From positions 496,001 to 560,000 of the forward strand of contig NZ_JAHZTD010000001.1 of NCBI RefSeq assembly GCF_019599275.1: a DNA stretch of 64,000 nucleotides, in the 5' to 3' direction. Position 1 is the stretch's first letter; each line of letters starts with the position of its first letter. Under the pieces are notes generated by a model that did not search any database, was not told where the DNA came from, and saw nothing but the letters and a program-made list of their open reading frames with translations. The DNA comes from Hymenobacter sp. HSC-4F20. Its GTDB lineage: Bacteria > Bacteroidota > Bacteroidia > Cytophagales > Hymenobacteraceae. Both the position numbers and the translations under genes were made by a program. Positions 52,056-62,178 of the stretch are shown piece after piece.

Positions 52056-54380
52056 ATGAAACGAGTTTTTCGTACCGCTTTGCTCATGTCGCTGGGGCTG
52101 CTCGCGCCACAACTGCAAGCCCAGAAACCAGCTACCACCACGACTACCCGCGCAACGGCCGCCGATGAGGACAAGATGAACAAGTTCATCTCGGACCTGA
52201 TGCAGAAGATGACCCTGGAAGAGAAAATCGGTCAGCTGAACCTCATTACCGTGGGCTTCGACGTGACCGGTCCGGTAGTAAGCAAGGACGTGGACGCCAA
52301 CATCCGCAAGGGCAACGTGGGAGCCGTGCTCAACACCTTTACGCCCACGGCGGCCCGCAAGCTCCAGGAAATGGCCGTGAAAGAGTCGCGCCTGCACATT
52401 CCGCTCATTTTCGGCTACGACGTCATCCACGGCCACCGCACCATCTTCCCCATTGCCCTGGGCCTGGCTTCGAGCTGGGATTTGACCGCCATTGAGCGCA
52501 GTGCCCGCATTGCCGCCGAAGAAGCGTCTGCTGACGGCCTGAACTGGGTGTACTCGCCCATGGTGGACATTGCCCGCGACCCGCGCTGGGGCCGCATCAG
52601 CGAGGGCTCGGGCGAGGACCCCTATCTGGGCTCCCAGATTGCCCGCGTGATGGTGCACGGCTACCAGGGCGACGACCTCTCGAAGAACAACACCGTCATG
52701 GCCTGCCTGAAGCACTTTGCCCTGTACGGTGCCGCCGAAGCCGGCCGCGACTACAATACCACCGACATGAGCCTGGTGCGCATGTACAACGAGTACCTGC
52801 CGCCCTACAAAGCCGCCCTCGACGCGGGTGCGGGTTCCGTCATGTCGTCGTTCAATGACATCAACGGCGTGCCTGCCACCGGCAACAAGTGGCTGATGAC
52901 GGACCTGTTGCGCAACCAGTGGGGCTTCAAAGGCTTCGTGGCTACCGACTACACCGCCATCAACGAAATGACCGCCCACGGCATGGGCGACGACGCCCAG
53001 GTATCGGCGCTGGCTCTGAACGCCGGCATCGACCAGGACATGGTAGGGGAGATTTTCCTGCGCAACCTGGCCCAGAACCTCAAGGACGGCACCGTGAAGC
53101 AGGAGCAGATTGACCAAGCCTGCCGCCGCATTCTGGAAGCCAAGTGGAAGCTGGGCCTGTTTAAAGACCCCTACCTCTACACCAACGAGAAGCGCGCCAA
53201 GGCCACGATGATGAAAAAGGAGTTCATTGCCGATGCCCGCGACATTGCCCGTAAGAGCATGGTGCTGCTCAAAAACAGCAACAACGCCCTACCCCTCAAA
53301 AAGCAGGGAACCATAGCATTGGTGGGTCCCTTGGCTACCCGCCAGCGCGACATGATTGGTAGCTGGAGCGGGGCCGGCGACTGGAAACAGGCCGTGTCTT
53401 TGGAACAAGGCATCCGGAATGTGGCCGGCAACGGCGTGAAGATTGTAACGGCCCAGGGCGCCAACTTCACCGACGACCAGCAGATGATTGACCGCCTGAA
53501 TGCTCACGGCGGCGAACTGAACGTAGACAAGCGCAGCTCCGAGGAAATGATCCGCGAAGCCGTGCAGGTAGCCCAGGGTGCCGACGTGATTGTGGCCGCC
53601 GTAGGGGAGAGCCAAGGCATGACGGGCGAAGCCGCCAGCCGCGCCGACATTGGTCTGCCCGGCCAGCAGTTGGAACTGCTCAAAGCTCTCAAGAAAACCG
53701 GCAAGCCGCTGGTCATCGTGCTGATGAGCGGCCGGCCGATGACGCTGCCCTGGGAAGATAAAAACGCCGACGCCATCCTGGAAACCTGGTTTGCGGGTAC
53801 CCAGGCCGGCAACGCCATTGCCGATGTGCTATTTGGAGCCTACAACCCCTCGGGCAAGCTCACGGCCACCTTCCCCCAGCACGTAGGCCAGATTCCGCTC
53901 TACTACAACCACAAAATGACTGGCCGGCCCTACCAGGGCGTGGCGCTGGACAAGTACAAGTCGCGCTACATGGACGTGAGCAACGACCCGCTCTACCCCT
54001 TCGGCTACGGCCTGAGCTACACCACCTTCGAGTACGGCAAGCCCGAGCTGAGCACCACCACGCTCCCCATGAACGGCACGCTGGAGGTGAAGGTAACCCT
54101 GAAAAATACCGGCAACTACGATGGCGAAGAAGTAGCCCAGCTCTACATCCGCGACATGGTAGGCTCCATCTCGCGCCCGGTGAAAGAGCTGAAAGGCTTC
54201 CAGAAAGTGCTGCTCAAAAAAGGCGAGAGCCGCACGCTCACCTTCCGCCTGACCCCCGAGGACCTGAAGTTCTATAATGCCAACCTGCAGTTTGTGGCCG
54301 AGCCCGGCGACTTCCAGGTATTCGTGGGTGGCAACTCCCGCGACGTGCAGACGGCCGCCTTCAAGCTGGCCGCTCAGTAA
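52056..54380 (+). CDS. GH3 beta-glucosidase (BglX-type)
   Basis: A 774-residue periplasmic exo-hydrolase. Signal peptide (KRVFRTALLMSLGLLAPQLQAQ); TIM barrel at about 40-390 with substrate contacts KHFALYGAAEAGRDYNT and the nucleophile Asp in GFKGFVATDYTAINE near residue 305. The alpha/beta sandwich follows (VVAAVGESQGMTGEAASRADI with the likely acid/base Glu) and a C-terminal FN3-like domain (GEEVAQLYIRDMVGSISRPVKEL). It removes terminal beta-glucose from short oligosaccharides. The usual nucleophile context SDW is replaced by TDY, as in many BglX proteins of this phylum. Confidence 0.95.
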   Translation: MKRVFRTALLMSLGLLAPQLQAQKPATTTTTRATAADEDKMNKFISDLMQKMTLEEKIGQLNLITVGFDVTGPVVSKDVDANIRKGNVGAVLNTFTPTAARKLQEMAVKESRLHIPLIFGYDVIHGHRTIFPIALGLASSWDLTAIERSARIAAEEASADGLNWVYSPMVDIARDPRWGRISEGSGEDPYLGSQIARVMVHGYQGDDLSKNNTVMACLKHFALYGAAEAGRDYNTTDMSLVRMYNEYLPPYKAALDAGAGSVMSSFNDINGVPATGNKWLMTDLLRNQWGFKGFVATDYTAINEMTAHGMGDDAQVSALALNAGIDQDMVGEIFLRNLAQNLKDGTVKQEQIDQACRRILEAKWKLGLFKDPYLYTNEKRAKATMMKKEFIADARDIARKSMVLLKNSNNALPLKKQGTIALVGPLATRQRDMIGSWSGAGDWKQAVSLEQGIRNVAGNGVKIVTAQGANFTDDQQMIDRLNAHGGELNVDKRSSEEMIREAVQVAQGADVIVAAVGESQGMTGEAASRADIGLPGQQLELLKALKKTGKPLVIVLMSGRPMTLPWEDKNADAILETWFAGTQAGNAIADVLFGAYNPSGKLTATFPQHVGQIPLYYNHKMTGRPYQGVALDKYKSRYMDVSNDPLYPFGYGLSYTTFEYGKPELSTTTLPMNGTLEVKVTLKNTGNYDGEEVAQLYIRDMVGSISRPVKELKGFQKVLLKKGESRTLTFRLTPEDLKFYNANLQFVAEPGDFQVFVGGNSRDVQTAAFKLAAQ

Positions 54381-57039
<2,659 letters not shown>

Positions 57040-57064
57040 TCCGCGGCGGCTAGTCTTAGTTAAG

Positions 57065-57109
57065 AAAAATCCCCGGCAGGAATCAAGTTGATTCTTGCCG
57101 GGGATTTTT
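57065..57109 (+). terminator. Terminator after the GH97 gene
   Basis: Stem of about 22 bp AAAAATCCCCGGCA..AATCAA with two mismatches, followed by GATTTGA. It forms the right end of the plus-strand PUL. Confidence 0.85.
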
Positions 57110-57151
57110 GATTTGAGCTGTAGATGATAAGTGATATAGTCACCAACTGTT

Positions 57152-57259
57152 TGTCATGCTTGATCTTGCGTCCGCGGAGTCGAAGCATCCCTACCTCTGG
57201 CTAATCAACGAAACCTGCAACGAAGCGGTAGAGATGCTTCGACTCTGTTCAATATGACA
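57152..57259. repeat. Interspersed palindromic repeat, copy 4
   Basis: Arms start TGTCATGCTTGAT (57152) and, complemented, TGTCATATTGAACAG (ending 57259). Both share GAGTCGAAGCATC-CTACC. The left arm has an extra insertion. It lies between the converging GH97 and esterase genes. Confidence 0.75.
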
Positions 57260-57287
57260 CGTTCTTGGCAACTTCCTAATTGTCAAT

Positions 57288-58379
57288 TTAATCAAACTGC
57301 AACCGCTGGTTGAAGAACGGCAGGAGCTTCTGGTATAGGCGGCCGTCGCGGCCCATGATGCGGTTGCCGTGGTTGCCCTCGTAGCTTTCGGCGGCGTGCG
57401 GAATGCCGTAGGCTGACAGCTGCATATCCAGCGTGCGGCAGGCGGGCGGAATGTGCTGAAACTGGTCCTGCTCCCCCCAATCGAAAGCCAGACCCCGCAG
57501 CTGGCGCAGGCTGGCTAGGTGCTTGGGCAGCAGCGCTACGGGCGAGGCCGCGCCCCATTGGGCCAGCACCGCGTCGCGGTGGGCGAGGCTGTCGGGGCCA
57601 AAGGAGCGGGGTAGGGCCGCGCCGAAGGCGCCTTTGCCTGGAGTAGGGGAGAAGGCGCGGGCGCATGCTACCAGCCGGATAGCGTTGAAGTCAGACTGAA
57701 TAGCTGCCCGGCTCTTGGCCCGGCTGGCCGCGTCCTGGCTGGGCCGGGCCGACATCCACTCGGGGTGCGGGGCCGCGAAGCCTGGGCTCAGGGCGTAGGC
57801 TGCAGCATACGTACCGGGGTAGAGCATGGCCAGGCGCAACGTACCATTACCACCCATAGAGTGCCCCGCCAGCCCCCGGCTGGCCGGTTTGGCTAGGGTG
57901 CGGTAGTTCTTATCAATGAAGCTTACCAGCTCTTTGGCGGTGAAATCGGCCCAGGGGCCGTTGGTGGCGGAGTTGGTGTAGAAGCTGCCCTGGAACAAGG
58001 TCTGCTCGTTGGGGGCTACCACAATGACCGGGCGAATCTTCCCATCGGCAATGGCCTGGTCTAGCAGTTCACCCAAGCCGTCGGCGTGGAAGAGCAGACT
58101 GTCGCTCCAAGTGAAGCCGTGCAGGTAGTAGAGCACGGGGTAGCGTTTGGCGGCGTTAGCCTCGTAGCCGGCGGGCAGGTACACACTTACTCGTCGCTGT
58201 GGGTTTTCCCCGCCAGGGTTGCCTTTCAGTAGCTCGGAGTCGAGGTAGGTAACCACCACGCGGCCTTTAGCAGGCGCCTGCGCCATGGCGCTAGCCGAGA
58301 TGCCCAGCAGCAGAACAGATAGCAGCCCCAGATACCGCCGGAGGGAATGGGCTGGAAAGGAGGGAAACAAAGTTGGCAT
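57288..58379 (-). CDS. Exported esterase of the esterase D/Fae type (alpha/beta hydrolase)
   Basis: A 363-residue exported protein. Signal peptide (LRRYLGLLSVLLLGISASAMAQ) and an esterase fold: YPVLYYLHGFTWSDSLLF (oxyanion region), GLAGHSMGGNGTLRLAM with the nucleophile Ser in GHSMGG near residue 175, FDWGEQDQFQHIPP for the acid, and YEGNHGNRI for the histidine. Such enzymes remove acyl or feruloyl groups from polysaccharides. The ATG at 58379 is preferred because the signal peptide follows; an ATG at 58406 is also possible. It lies next to DUF1349 in the minus-strand arm. Confidence 0.85.
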   Translation of the reverse strand: MPTLFPSFPAHSLRRYLGLLSVLLLGISASAMAQAPAKGRVVVTYLDSELLKGNPGGENPQRRVSVYLPAGYEANAAKRYPVLYYLHGFTWSDSLLFHADGLGELLDQAIADGKIRPVIVVAPNEQTLFQGSFYTNSATNGPWADFTAKELVSFIDKNYRTLAKPASRGLAGHSMGGNGTLRLAMLYPGTYAAAYALSPGFAAPHPEWMSARPSQDAASRAKSRAAIQSDFNAIRLVACARAFSPTPGKGAFGAALPRSFGPDSLAHRDAVLAQWGAASPVALLPKHLASLRQLRGLAFDWGEQDQFQHIPPACRTLDMQLSAYGIPHAAESYEGNHGNRIMGRDGRLYQKLLPFFNQRLQFD

Positions 58380-58415
58380 AGAGAGAAGAAGCGAAGGGTA
58401 GCACATGAGCCGCAC

Positions 58416-59042
58416 TTATTTGGCCTTCGCTACAGGCGTAACCGAAAAGTCCTCGAACTCCACGGGAAAGCCTTTACCATCGGGGGCGGCGCACATCAGG
58501 CCAATCTGCACTTTCTTGCCCGGGGTGGGTGGGAAGTAGGCTAGGCGCAGCATCTTGAACTCCTTATTGTCAAAGGAATATTGAATTTCCACGTAGTCGC
58601 CCTTGCGCAGCAGGGTGAGCCACACGGCCGGCGGGCTGTCCTGGCGGGGCACCACCGACCAGTCCGATACCTCGCGCGTAACGACAGCACTCACGTTCTG
58701 GACGCCATGTACGTATTCAATCCCCGTCTTAATCCAGTTCTTCTCATCCAGCCGAATCATCAGGCCGGCTTGGTCGTACAGCTCGCGGTAGTGGCCCACT
58801 ACCTTTACTTTGGCTAGAAAGTCGCCGGCCTGCTCCTGGTAGTAGAAGTGCCCATTGTCGCGGATAAAGCCGTAGTGCGTCACGCGCCAGAAATCGGTGC
58901 CGCCTTCTACCTGCACCTGAAGCTTATTGTCTGAAACGGTGGCCTGCTTGGGCGCGTGCAGCCAGCGCAACGAGGTGAAGGATTGGGCAGAAGCAGACAT
59001 AACGGCGCCAGTGGTTAGGATGGTCAGCAGGAGTGCTTTCAT
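58416..59042 (-). CDS. DUF1349 family exported protein
   Basis: A 208-residue protein with a signal peptide (KALLLTILTTGAVMSASAQ) and a single concanavalin-type beta-sandwich matching DUF1349: WRVTHYGFIRDNGHFYYQE, FLAKVKVVGHYRELYDQAGLMIRLDEKNWIKTGIEY, and VWLTLLRKGDYVEIQYSFDN. Some members are suggested to bind or cut carbohydrate, but the activity of this group is not established. It is directly upstream of the esterase in the same transcript and 92 bp after the first GH30 gene. Confidence 0.85.
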   Translation of the reverse strand: MKALLLTILTTGAVMSASAQSFTSLRWLHAPKQATVSDNKLQVQVEGGTDFWRVTHYGFIRDNGHFYYQEQAGDFLAKVKVVGHYRELYDQAGLMIRLDEKNWIKTGIEYVHGVQNVSAVVTREVSDWSVVPRQDSPPAVWLTLLRKGDYVEIQYSFDNKEFKMLRLAYFPPTPGKKVQIGLMCAAPDGKGFPVEFEDFSVTPVAKAK

Positions 59043-59134
59043 TCGATAGAAAATGGCCAGAGGTAGGAGTAGGCTGAAAGTGAAATCGGGCCGCTACTGG
59101 GGTAGTAGCGGCCCGATTGCGGGGGTAGTGGAGG

Positions 59135-60598
59135 CTAGTTCACCACCATCGTCATGATGGAGTGGGGCCGGCTGGTGGCCTGGGCGGCCTGGCCTTTCAT
59201 CCAAAGCTGGAAGGGCTGCTCCTTGTCGGTCTGGTTCATGACCACCACAGCTACTTTGCCATCGGGGTTGAGGAAGGCGGTAGTTTGCAGCACGTCGCGG
59301 CTGGAGGCGGTAGCAATGCGCTTGGCACCGGGCCGCACAAACTTCGAGAAGTGGCCGATGTAGTAGTAAATGTTGGTATAGATGAGCTTGCCGCTCTTCG
59401 TGTCGCCGATGATGGGGGCGTAGCAAAAGTTGCCGACGTGGTTGGGGCCGCCCGTTTCATCGAGCAGAATGTTCCAGTCGGTCCAGGCCACGGTGCCGGC
59501 GTTAAAGTCGTTGATGAGGGAGTTGCCGTACCGCTCACCCAGCTTCCAGTCGTTCACATTGTCGAACTTGAAGTTCTCTACGCAGCCTTCCGTAAACACC
59601 AGGTTTTTGTCGGGGTAGGTTTCGTGCACGCGGCGCAGGTTGTCGAACTGCATGCCCGAGCCGGTCCAGGTTTCATACCAGTGGTAGCCCAGGCCCCAGT
59701 AGTATTTGCTGGCTTCGGGGTCATCGAAGAGGGTAGCGGCGCGCTGGAACATCAGGTCGCGGTTATGGTCCCAGCCGATGAGCTTCTTGTCAGAGAGGCC
59801 GCCTTTCTTGAGCGTGGGTCCGAGGTAGCCTTTCACGAAGTCGCGCTCCTCTTCGGCCGTGAAAATGCACGACTCCCACTTTTGCTTGGCCATGGGCTCG
59901 TTCTGCACCGTGAGGCCCCACACCGGAATGCCGGCCTTTTCGTAGGCCTTGATAAACTTCACGTAGTAGTCGGCCCAGCTTTGGCGGAACTCGGGCAGCA
60001 GCTTGCCACCCTGCAGCATGTTCTTGGTGTCCTTCATCCAGGCCGGCGGGCTCCAGGGGCTCACGTACAGCGTGAGCTTGCCGCCCGCCGCGGCCGTAGC
60101 CTGCTTGATAAAGGGGATTTTGTACTTCTCGTCGTGCTTGATGTCGAAGGTTTTCAGCTCTTTGTCGCCGTCCTGCACGTAGGTGTACGTGTCGCTGGAA
60201 AAGTCGCAGCTGTTGATGTTGGTACGGCCCAGCGTATAGCCAATTCCCTGGGTAGGACTAAAGTACGCCTGCATAAATTCCTGCTGCTGGGCCTTGGGCA
60301 GCTTGGCAAACGTTTCGGCCGAGGCATCGGTGAGGGCGCCCCCAATGCCTACCAGGGTCTGGAAGGTGTGGGTGGGGTCAACGAATACCGTGGGCTGCGT
60401 TTCCAGGGGCTGGCCCACTTCCTTGAAGCTGAGCTTGTCGGTAGCAGCCAGGCGCAGCTGGGAGTTGTCGGCGGTGGTGTACACCTGCACCTGCTTGCCC
60501 GCCGCCGAGTACGACTTAGGCGCAGGGGTTGATTTTTGAGCGGAAGCCGTTGTGCCAATACACGAGGCTACCAGCGCGGCAATAAGGGTTTTCTGCAT
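59135..60598 (-). CDS. GH30 glucosylceramidase-type beta-glycosidase, periplasmic
   Basis: A 487-residue exported enzyme with a signal peptide (KTLIAALVASCIGTTASAQ). The GH30 TIM barrel plus beta-sandwich shows GIGGALTDASAETFAKLP, GRTNINSCDFSSDTYTY, SPWSPPAWMKDTKNML, the acid/base Glu in VWGLTVQNEPMAKQKW near residue 240, and the nucleophile Glu in LVFTEGCVENFKF near residue 345. Family members cut beta-1,6- or beta-1,3-glucans and glucosylceramide. This is the form common in PULs for beta-1,6-glucan, but the linkage needs an assay. It differs in export route from the neighbouring GH30 lipoprotein. Confidence 0.92.
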   Translation of the reverse strand: MQKTLIAALVASCIGTTASAQKSTPAPKSYSAAGKQVQVYTTADNSQLRLAATDKLSFKEVGQPLETQPTVFVDPTHTFQTLVGIGGALTDASAETFAKLPKAQQQEFMQAYFSPTQGIGYTLGRTNINSCDFSSDTYTYVQDGDKELKTFDIKHDEKYKIPFIKQATAAAGGKLTLYVSPWSPPAWMKDTKNMLQGGKLLPEFRQSWADYYVKFIKAYEKAGIPVWGLTVQNEPMAKQKWESCIFTAEEERDFVKGYLGPTLKKGGLSDKKLIGWDHNRDLMFQRAATLFDDPEASKYYWGLGYHWYETWTGSGMQFDNLRRVHETYPDKNLVFTEGCVENFKFDNVNDWKLGERYGNSLINDFNAGTVAWTDWNILLDETGGPNHVGNFCYAPIIGDTKSGKLIYTNIYYYIGHFSKFVRPGAKRIATASSRDVLQTTAFLNPDGKVAVVVMNQTDKEQPFQLWMKGQAAQATSRPHSIMTMVVN

Positions 60599-60685
60599 AA
60601 TTAAAAGGAATGGCTGCCTTTCATGAGGCAAGCCGATTGGTAAGTCGAGTAGAGGTAGCAGGCTGGGGCAAACCGGCGCAAGCGG

Positions 60686-62146
60686 TTACCACACGTACGT
60701 CCCGACGGCGCCCCCGTCGAGTAGGGTAGTGGCTACTTTTCCCCGGTACTGGATGTCGAACGTTTGAGGCGAGGAGCCAGTATTAAGCACGATGAGCACT
60801 TTCTTGCCATCGGGGTTTTTGAAGGCCACGTTTGGCAAGCTGCCGGGCACGTTGGTGGCAATGCGTACCGAGCCGGGCCGCACAAATTTAGCGGCGTGCG
60901 CCACGGTGTAGTAGGCCGTGTTGCGAGTTACGCTATTGCCATTGATAGTCACGGCGCCCAGGCAAGTGCTGCACCCCCCCGACGTATGCGGGCCGTTGTT
61001 CTGGTCGGAAGCCAGGTTCCACTCCAGTACGTTGCGGCTCCAGTTGCGGGTAGCCCCAATCATGAGGTTCTCCATGTGCCATTGCAGGTCGCCGGCGAAC
61101 TTACCGGTTGCTTCGGTCCACTGCTCCGTGAAGTACACATTTTTGCTGGGAAAGGCATTGTGCACAGTAGTCATGGCGTCTATTTTGCCTTCGTATAAGT
61201 GGAAGGCCGAGCCATCTACATACTGGCTGGCCCCAGGGTCGCGCAGGATGGAAATCGGGTAGTCGGGTTTGTCGAGGTTGTGGTCGTAGAGGATGATTTT
61301 CGTAGTCAGACCCGCTGCCCGGAAAGCTGGCCCTACAAAGTCGCGGACGAAGGCGGCCTGCTCGGCGGCGCTCATGAGCATGCTGGGGTTGTTGCCGTCG
61401 TGCAGGGGCTCATTTTGCAGCGTCACGGCATCTACCCGAATACCTTCAGCCTGCATGGCTTGTAGGTATTTTACGAAATACTGGGCGTAGGTACTGTAGT
61501 ATTCCGCCTTCAGCGAGCCACCGATGTAGCTGTTGTTGGTCTTCATCCAGATCGGTGCCGTCCAGGGTGAGCCCAGAATCTTGATGTTCGGGTTAATGGC
61601 CAAGATTTCCTTGAGCACCGGAATCAGGTTGACTTTATCCGGGGCGATGCTGAACTGCGCCAGGGTGGGGTCGGGCTGGGCGGAGTCGTCGTAGGTAAAC
61701 ACGGCAGCATCTAGGTCAGAAGCGCCGATGCTGATGCGCAGGTAGCTGGTGCCAATGTTGTTTTCATCGGTAGCAAACAGCTCCTTCAGGAGCTTGGCGC
61801 GTTCAGGGGCGCTCATCTGCTTGATGAGCATGGCGCTACCCCCCGTCAGCGTGTACCCGAAACCGTCAATGGTCTGGTAGGTCTGGGTGGTGTCTACGGT
61901 AATGGCCTGGTTCGAGGTGCCGGCGGCCTTAAAGTTGAGGCTCACCGTGCTCTTATAAAATAAGGCCGACTTATCAGATGTGGTCAGCCAGAGGGCTACC
62001 TGAGAGGGAGTACTTGGTGTGGGGGGCGTAACGGGCGGCTGAGGCGTCGGGTCGGAGCCGGACTCCTTGCCGCCGCAGCCTAGGAGCAGGGTACCAGCCA
62101 GCAGGGAGCCAGCCAGCCCAAGCGGAATGTGCAGGGGAAATTTCAT
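60686..62146 (-). CDS. GH30 family beta-glycosidase lipoprotein
   Basis: A 486-residue lipoprotein: the signal segment ends LLAGTLLLGCGGKESGSD with the lipidated Cys near residue 24, and a Pro/Thr linker follows. The enzyme reads TIDGFGYTLTGGSAML, GTSYLRISIGASD, SPWTAPIWMKTNNSYIGG, the acid/base Glu in VDAVTLQNEPLHDGNNPS, and the nucleophile Glu in VYFTEQWTEATGKF. It is only moderately similar to the other GH30 enzyme, so it arose by old divergence rather than recent duplication. The lipobox suggests the outer membrane surface, which fits initial attack on the polymer. Confidence 0.92.
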   Translation of the reverse strand: MKFPLHIPLGLAGSLLAGTLLLGCGGKESGSDPTPQPPVTPPTPSTPSQVALWLTTSDKSALFYKSTVSLNFKAAGTSNQAITVDTTQTYQTIDGFGYTLTGGSAMLIKQMSAPERAKLLKELFATDENNIGTSYLRISIGASDLDAAVFTYDDSAQPDPTLAQFSIAPDKVNLIPVLKEILAINPNIKILGSPWTAPIWMKTNNSYIGGSLKAEYYSTYAQYFVKYLQAMQAEGIRVDAVTLQNEPLHDGNNPSMLMSAAEQAAFVRDFVGPAFRAAGLTTKIILYDHNLDKPDYPISILRDPGASQYVDGSAFHLYEGKIDAMTTVHNAFPSKNVYFTEQWTEATGKFAGDLQWHMENLMIGATRNWSRNVLEWNLASDQNNGPHTSGGCSTCLGAVTINGNSVTRNTAYYTVAHAAKFVRPGSVRIATNVPGSLPNVAFKNPDGKKVLIVLNTGSSPQTFDIQYRGKVATTLLDGGAVGTYVW

Positions 62147-62178
62147 ATAGACGAAGAAGGTAATGCGAGGAAGGCAGG

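Noticed and set aside
59162..60532. 456-codon plus-strand frame opposite the first GH30 gene
   Set aside because: Typical antisense composition; GH30 catalytic motifs are on the minus strand.
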